DNA from: an uncultured Spirochaetaceae bacterium
Lineage (GTDB): Bacteria; Spirochaetota; Spirochaetia; Sphaerochaetales; Sphaerochaetaceae
Assembly (NCBI GenBank): GCA_944389105.1
Contig: CALXLD010000005.1
Location: 1-37,203, forward strand
Reading direction: 5' to 3'
DNA length: 37,203 bases
In this document: piece by piece, positions 32,932-37,203 of the stretch
Layout of the letters: each line of letters opens with the position of its first letter
Position numbering within the stretch: the stretch's first letter is position 1
The notes under the pieces: model-generated
The model's database searches: none
The model's input: only the letters and a program-made list of their open reading frames with translations
Told to the model about the DNA's origin: nothing
Made by a program: the position numbers and the translations under genes

Positions 32932-33582
32932 TTATCCTTCGCTTTCCACTGGTTTAACATGAACTGGTGTCCCATATGCAATCATGGTGTAACCGTCATC
33001 TGCAAGGAAGTTGGAGTGATATGCAAATCCAAGAATGGCGTTAATGGATGGATCAGTATAATATGCATTCTTCTTCAGTTTTCTTTTCGCCTTATCCAAG
33101 GCTCCATTTAAGGTCAGTGAGTTAGCTGAAAGAATACCAGTCAATCCACCTTTAAGTTTGAAGAAACCCGTTAAGCAGGAAACAGAAACGTCAAAGATTT
33201 TCGTCACCTTCATTCCCGGAATCGAATCCAATGTTGTACATATTATTGAATCGAATGTAGAAGAGGCATCTGAAATATCATCGCTATCTCCTTCATTGAC
33301 TGCTGTATTATCTGTAATACCATTCATCTTTACTTTCAGCTCAATTCCACAGAAAGATGCATATTCAAGAAGTACTGGCTTCAGAGCAGCCGTAAGAGAC
33401 TGATCCTCGATGGATGAAACTTTCTCACTATAATCCTCGACAAGGAAAGAAAGTATGCTCCTGCTTCTCTTCTTTGTGCGTTCCTTATCAGTGAAAAATT
33501 CATAGCATTCATTACAGACAGCTTTGCCTGCAATGGTTTTAGTTGTGCTGGCAATAGGTTTCCCGCAGATTGGACAATTCAT
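32932..33582 (-). CDS. Zinc-ribbon protein with YbjQ/UPF0145-like domain
   Basis: The 216-residue protein opens MNCPICGKPIASTTKTIAGK and has a second pair in AVCNECYEFF, forming a four-Cys zinc ribbon. A variable middle part follows. From about residue 115, IICTTLDSIPGMKVTKIFDV, ALDKAKRKLKKNAYYTDPSI then NAILGFAYHSNFLADDG, and YTMIAYGTPVHVKP match the heavy-metal-binding YbjQ fold in order. In that family the GANAV and YGTAV segments are typical; here they read PSINAI and YGTPV. Function of the family is unknown. A strong ribosome site (GGAGG) precedes ATG 33582. The 283 bases upstream (33583-33865) are very AT-rich and hold only promoter-like sequence for this gene and the next. Confidence 0.75.
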   Translation of the reverse strand: MNCPICGKPIASTTKTIAGKAVCNECYEFFTDKERTKKRSRSILSFLVEDYSEKVSSIEDQSLTAALKPVLLEYASFCGIELKVKMNGITDNTAVNEGDSDDISDASSTFDSIICTTLDSIPGMKVTKIFDVSVSCLTGFFKLKGGLTGILSANSLTLNGALDKAKRKLKKNAYYTDPSINAILGFAYHSNFLADDGYTMIAYGTPVHVKPVESEG

Positions 33583-33865
33583 TAAAAACCTCCTATATAA
33601 CGATATAATAATACATGAAAAACTAATAAGTTAATAGAAAAATACAATAAGTTTAATATAACTAAGTAATAGGTATGCTATATTGTCATTTCTGAAAACT
33701 CCATTGCTTAATCAAGTGTGCGTGCTCTGATATCCAGAAAACCTACCTATAAAATCCGAAAAAAATATCAGAACTGAAAATGCGGTTGTATGGCAACAAT
33801 CTGTCAATTATAAATGTTAATAGAGGGGTGATTCTGAGGTAATCCACTAGGAGGCTCAAAAAATA

Positions 33866-35569
33866 ATGAAGAAATTCTCAGTCTGTTTAGTACTGCTTTT
33901 CCTCATTGCAGGATCTCTTTTTGCTGCCGAGCTGATGGCAGGAGCAGGGATTGCATGCATTACACCGACAGCGGATATGTACCCTCAGGTATATGGTACA
34001 GGAAATCGGCAGATTGCATTCATCGGTACAGCTGGTGATATCTATGTACGTGTTATAGCTCTTTCAGACAAAGGGGAGGATACCACGATTGATGATACCT
34101 ACCTCATAGTCAGTACAGAGACATGCGGAGGACCTTATAGCCCGGATTTCGTTGATTTCCTTTCCGAGAAAACCGGAGTGCCCAGGGACAATATATTCTG
34201 GACAGCAACTCATCTGCATTCAGTTCCTGACGCATGGTATGAAGACTGGGGTGATTATCTGGACATAGAAATAAGAACAGATAACCCTGCAGTGATGCTT
34301 GAGGATCTTTCAAAGCGGAATCGCTCCCGCTGGTGCGTACTTGTTCAGAAACAGCTTCTTGAAGCTGCAAATGAGGCAATTGCCGAGATGAGGCCAGCAG
34401 AAGTTGCCCTTGGCACATCTACAAGCTACATCAACGTCAATCGTGATACCGTGTATGATTCAAATCTTGTTCAGAATCCATTTGATCCAATGGGACCGCA
34501 GGTTTCAGGTGCACTCGAAGGATATAATGGACAGGGCTTCTCAGATAAGACACTCTCAGTCGTCGAATTCAGAGATAAAAACACGAAAGAGCCTATAACA
34601 TTCATTGTCCATTATGCTATGCACAACACATTGCTCTACGGCAATGATTATTATAATCCAGCTTACTTTGAGGCACATGGAATCAGATATGCAGATCCTG
34701 AAGAGATCACAGAAGGAACATATGTCCTGAATGATCCTGAGGCAACTGTTCTTGGCAGTCCTGCTGAGAAAAACGTTGCATACTGCGAGCCTTACCAGAA
34801 AACCATCAAGTCTCTGGACAGCCTGACAAATGCTGATAATGTGCTTGGTATTGTGGCAGCAAATGGTGCAATCCATCCTGATATCGGAGGACTTGTATCC
34901 CAGTATATCGAAGCAAATAATCCAGATGCAGTGGCTTTATGGGTAAGCGGTGCTGCTGGAGATCAGAATCCTGTACTCAGAAATACTTTCAACATCGAGT
35001 CGCCTTATACAGGAGAAGTTCTTGAGATTCCAGTTGATGGCGGATTCATTCCTGCGGCAGTTTATTATGCTGCTATCCAGTATCAGGACGTGAAGGATGC
35101 ACTTGCAGAAATAGGTGAGGAAGAGTTTGAATCCGAGACACCAATAGGAACTGCCTACGGAACAGATACAATCCAGCCGATCGATACCCTGTATTATGCA
35201 TATGATGCAGCAACCGGTACCTATGCTGATCCAGAACCATATCCGGAAATTCCTCTTTTCCTGAAGGTCCTCAGGGTCGGAGATATCACATTTGCCGGAT
35301 CACCTGTTGAGCTTTACAATGCAATCGGCGTTGCAATGAGGGATGAGACAGACCTTGGAGGCGCGCCAGCAGAGAATACGCTTGTAATCAACCATTGCTG
35401 GACAAATGCAGCTGAGGATCCTTATCTGATTTATTACCCCGACGATGCAGCTATTGAGCGCAATTCCAACAGATGGGTTCGCGAGCTTAAGTATCCGACA
35501 GGTGTAATAAATGATGCTATGAAGAATCTTCTTGTGGAAACATGGGAAGCAGCAGAACCGGAAATCTGA
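33866..35569 (+). CDS. Secreted neutral-ceramidase-like (N-terminal domain) protein
   Basis: The 567-residue product has a signal peptide (MKKFSVCLVLLFLIAGSLFA) and an excellent ribosome site (AGGAGG). The mature chain starts LMAGAGIACITPTADMYPQV, the start of the alkaline/neutral ceramidase fold. FWTATHLHSVPDAWYEDW supplies the THxHS metal-ligand motif, FIVHYAMHNTLLYG a further histidine pair, and LWVSGAAGDQNPVLRNTF the GAAGDxNP segment. Authentic ceramidases have a catalytic Ser in GDVSPN; here the position reads GDQNPV, so amide cleavage of ceramide is not assured. Many bacterial relatives of this type are uncharacterised. It should be periplasmic or secreted. It is monocistronic, with a terminator 20 bases after the stop. 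Confidence 0.8.
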   Translation: MKKFSVCLVLLFLIAGSLFAAELMAGAGIACITPTADMYPQVYGTGNRQIAFIGTAGDIYVRVIALSDKGEDTTIDDTYLIVSTETCGGPYSPDFVDFLSEKTGVPRDNIFWTATHLHSVPDAWYEDWGDYLDIEIRTDNPAVMLEDLSKRNRSRWCVLVQKQLLEAANEAIAEMRPAEVALGTSTSYINVNRDTVYDSNLVQNPFDPMGPQVSGALEGYNGQGFSDKTLSVVEFRDKNTKEPITFIVHYAMHNTLLYGNDYYNPAYFEAHGIRYADPEEITEGTYVLNDPEATVLGSPAEKNVAYCEPYQKTIKSLDSLTNADNVLGIVAANGAIHPDIGGLVSQYIEANNPDAVALWVSGAAGDQNPVLRNTFNIESPYTGEVLEIPVDGGFIPAAVYYAAIQYQDVKDALAEIGEEEFESETPIGTAYGTDTIQPIDTLYYAYDAATGTYADPEPYPEIPLFLKVLRVGDITFAGSPVELYNAIGVAMRDETDLGGAPAENTLVINHCWTNAAEDPYLIYYPDDAAIERNSNRWVRELKYPTGVINDAMKNLLVETWEAAEPEI

Positions 35570-35589
35570 TAGAAAGATATCAAATCCGA

Positions 35590-35624
35590 ACTGACGGGGC
35601 TCGAAAGAGCTCCGTCTTCAGTTT
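35590..35624 (+). terminator. Rho-independent terminator after the ceramidase-like gene
   Basis: GACGGGGCTC (35593-35602) pairs with GAGCTCCGTC (35607-35616) around a GAAA tetraloop, with flanking ACTGA/TTCAGT adding base pairs and a short GTTT tail. The T-run is weak but the stem is strong. Confidence 0.75.
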
Positions 35625-35628
35625 AAGC

Positions 35629-35714
35629 CAAAACAGCAGATCCTATGTACTGAAATACGGTTTTCACTATTAGAAATCAGACTGAGAAAACTTATGGAAG
35701 AATTTGCTGTTTTG
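35629..35714 (+). promoter_or_regulatory. Long-range inverted repeat upstream of the tsaD operon
   Basis: CAAAACAGCA (35629-35638) and TGCTGTTTTG (35705-35714) are perfect ten-base inverted arms with 66 bases between them, followed by TTTTATAT. If transcribed, the arms could form a leader structure before the 73-residue gene. Promoter elements here are not clear. Confidence 0.4.
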
Positions 35715-35770
35715 TTTTATATTGTCTGAAAGCCTAATCGGTATTATTTTTCCCGAACAGGAGGATATCC

Positions 35771-35992
35771 ATGAAAGAAATAAAGCTGGAAGATATTTTC
35801 GGCTATACAGATATGGAGATGGCTATTCTCGATGCTATAACCGATAAAGCCAGAAAGGATGGAGTCCAGCTGGGAGTACCTTGGACAAAGGAAGTTTATA
35901 ACTACCTTTTTGAAGCTTCGCCGGATGCAGATCTGGAAGAAATTCTTGGACTTGTATCCGATTCATCATATGATCTGGATGCATCGTTATGA
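35771..35992 (+). CDS. Small conserved-looking protein coupled to tsaD
   Basis: The 73-residue acidic protein (MKEIKLEDIFGYTDMEMAIL, then DAITDKARKDGVQLGVPWTK) follows a strong ribosome site (AGGAGG). It ends in an acidic segment (SSYDLDASL). It is predicted to be helical, with no signal peptide, Cys or obvious motif. I do not recognise a family. Its stop overlaps the tsaD start by four bases (ATGA), so the two are translated as a coupled pair. A role as a helper of tRNA modification, or simply as a leader gene that drives tsaD translation, would fit, but only the gene arrangement supports it. Confidence 0.65.
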   Translation: MKEIKLEDIFGYTDMEMAILDAITDKARKDGVQLGVPWTKEVYNYLFEASPDADLEEILGLVSDSSYDLDASL

Positions 35993-36999
35993 TAGTTCTT
36001 GGAATAGAAACAAGCTGTGATGAATGCAGTGCTGCTGTAGTTCGTGATGGGCATGAGATAATGTCCAATGTAATAGCAACTCAGATTGAGCTCCATAAAC
36101 CGTATCAGGGAGTGGTGCCTGAGCTTGCCTCCAGACTCCACACGGAGTGGATACAGCAGGTTGTAGAAGCTGCACTGAGGCAGGCAGGTATTACCAACAA
36201 GGAGCTGGATGCCGTTGCTGTGACATCCCGTCCCGGTCTCCTTGGCTCGCTTCTTGTCGGAGTCAGTTTTGCTAAATGCTATGCCTCCGCACTTGGTATT
36301 CCTTTTATCGGAATTGATCATATCAGGGCTCATCTCTATGCCTCGCAGATTGAGACTCCGCTTGAGTATCCTTATCTTGGGGTGCTTGTGTCAGGAGGAC
36401 ATACCGTAATATGCCGTGTCGATGATTATGATAGGGTAGATGTACTTGGAACGACTATAGACGATGCTATCGGAGAAGCTTTTGACAAAGTTGCTAAATT
36501 CTATGATCTAGGCTTCCCTGGCGGCGTTGTTATCGATCGCCTCTCTAAGAGCGGAGATCCGACAGCTTTTCTTTTCCCGGGGCCATCGCTTGGAGAGGAG
36601 CATCGTTATGATATGAGTTATTCCGGCCTTAAGACAGCTGTAATCAACCAGAAGGACAGATTCCGTAAAGAAGGAGCAGAGGATACTCCTGAGAATATAG
36701 CCGCGTCATTCCAGCGTCAGGCTGTAGGAATACTTATGAAGAGAGTCAGGCTTGCTCTTGAGGATACTGGCTTGAAAAGGGTTTCTGCAGGAGGCGGTGT
36801 TGCTGCTAACTCCCTTCTTAGAGCGGAGCTGAAAGAACTTGAGAAATCTGGATATACAGTTACATTCCCATCCCTCAAGCTCTGCACAGATAATGGGGCA
36901 ATGGTTGCTGGACTTGGATATAGATACCTTAAAGATGGAATTACAAGTGATTCGCATCTCTCGGCATCAGCTAGAGTTACGGCGTTCAAGAAGAATTGA
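35989..36999 (+). CDS. tsaD: tRNA N6-adenosine threonylcarbamoyltransferase TsaD
   Basis: TsaD transfers threonylcarbamoyl from its AMP adduct to A37 of tRNAs reading ANN codons, together with TsaB and TsaE. The 336-residue length is normal. All expected motifs are present in order: IETSCDECSAAVV, the metal site HIRAH in IDHIRAHLYA, YLGVLVSGGHT, AFDKVAKFYDLGFPGG, SYSGLKTAV, SAGGGVAANSLLR, and the metal-binding aspartate in CTDNGAMVAG. It starts inside the stop of the 73-residue gene. No tsaB or tsaE is visible in the window. Three tRNA genes lie within about 4.5 kb, one of them tRNA-Thr, whose ACG codon is of the ANN class. Confidence 0.97.
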   Translation: MIVLGIETSCDECSAAVVRDGHEIMSNVIATQIELHKPYQGVVPELASRLHTEWIQQVVEAALRQAGITNKELDAVAVTSRPGLLGSLLVGVSFAKCYASALGIPFIGIDHIRAHLYASQIETPLEYPYLGVLVSGGHTVICRVDDYDRVDVLGTTIDDAIGEAFDKVAKFYDLGFPGGVVIDRLSKSGDPTAFLFPGPSLGEEHRYDMSYSGLKTAVINQKDRFRKEGAEDTPENIAASFQRQAVGILMKRVRLALEDTGLKRVSAGGGVAANSLLRAELKELEKSGYTVTFPSLKLCTDNGAMVAGLGYRYLKDGITSDSHLSASARVTAFKKN

Positions 37000-37033
37000 T
37001 GATAAAATTTTGAACAAATTTTACTGAATCTTA

Positions 37034-37062
37034 TTGACACTTGTCTTATGTTCCTTTAGTAT
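37034..37062 (+). promoter_or_regulatory. Strong promoter of the tRNA-Gln/tRNA-Glu unit
   Basis: TTGACA (37034-37039) and TAGTAT (37057-37062) are separated by 17 bases and sit 18 bases before the mature tRNA-Gln 5' end. This is a good match to a housekeeping promoter. Confidence 0.75.
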
Positions 37063-37080
37063 GTCGAAGGATTCGGAAAT

Positions 37081-37151
37081 TGGGATGTGGTGTAACGGTA
37101 ACACTGCAGATTCTGGTTCTGCCTTTGGGGGTTCGAGTCCCTCCATCCCAG
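37081..37151 (+). tRNA. tRNA-Gln, anticodon CUG
   Basis: The acceptor arms TGGGATG and CATCCCA pair fully with G as discriminator. The anticodon stem GCAGA/TCTGC encloses loop TTCTGGT with anticodon CTG, and the T-loop is TTCGAGT. CCA is not encoded. Confidence 0.95.
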
Positions 37152-37160
37152 GAGTAAAAT

Positions 37161-37203
37161 GGTCCCTTCGTCTAACGGTTAGGACGGGAGATTCTCAGTC
37201 TCT
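37161..37203 (+). tRNA. tRNA-Glu, anticodon CUC, cut by window edge
   Basis: The 5' part GGTCCCTTCGTCTAACGGTT, the D-arm and the anticodon stem-loop with TTCTCAG (anticodon CTC) match tRNA-Glu. The gene starts nine bases after tRNA-Gln, so both share the upstream promoter. The T-arm and acceptor 3' strand lie outside the window. Confidence 0.92.

Overview
The window most likely comes from a host-associated spirochaete of the Sphaerochaeta/Treponema type. This is inferred from the many long lipoproteins with loose lipoboxes, moderate GC, multiple ABC sugar-importer parts without a linked ATPase, and tRNA genes without an encoded CCA. No rRNA or other phylogenetic marker settles it; tsaD (35989-36999) is the best gene for placement.

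Layout. (1) 1-4234 is a decaying accessory patch. It holds a divergent IS200/IS605-type tnpA/tnpB pair in which tnpB has a frameshift and tnpA has lost its start codon, a small zinc-ribbon gene broken by an in-frame TAA, a 5'-truncated MFS transporter, and a secreted esterase with a TGA inside its signal peptide. (2) 4339-17290 is a surface-protein region. It contains a lipoprotein, a frameshifted DUF4143-type AAA ATPase, an operon of three lipoproteins (two with fibronectin-III-like repeats) plus a small predicted beta-barrel (6941-13570), a convergent 976-residue Big2-type lipoprotein (16495-13565), and relics of a second lipoprotein tail and a second DUF4143 ATPase. (3) 17349-25363 is a GntR/UTRA regulator facing a tightly packed seven-gene minus-strand operon: NADAR protein, a large protein with a nucleoside-phosphorylase-like C-terminus, two ABC permeases, a binding protein, a PHP metallohydrolase and a LOG-type phosphoribohydrolase. 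The same TGTTATA/TATAACA inverted motif lies over the promoter regions of both the regulator and the operon.

(4) 25496-30724 is a pectin-type module: a secreted GH28 enzyme, a YesM-like histidine kinase, a YesN-like AraC response regulator, and a divergent binding protein. (5) 30795-33582 has a possible tiny membrane protein, another lipoprotein with a probable 3' frameshift, tRNA-Thr(CGU), and a zinc-ribbon/YbjQ-like protein. (6) 33866-37203 has a secreted ceramidase-like protein, a 73-residue protein translationally coupled to tsaD, then tRNA-Gln(CUG) and a tRNA-Glu(CUC) cut by the window edge.

The most interesting system is the GntR-controlled operon. Three of its enzymes belong, or appear to belong, to families acting on N-glycosidic bonds of nucleosides or nucleotides, and they are packaged with an importer and a PHP phosphoesterase/hydrolase. 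This suggests uptake and dismantling of a nucleoside-like or ADP-ribose-like compound. That assignment is inference from family resemblance and gene order.
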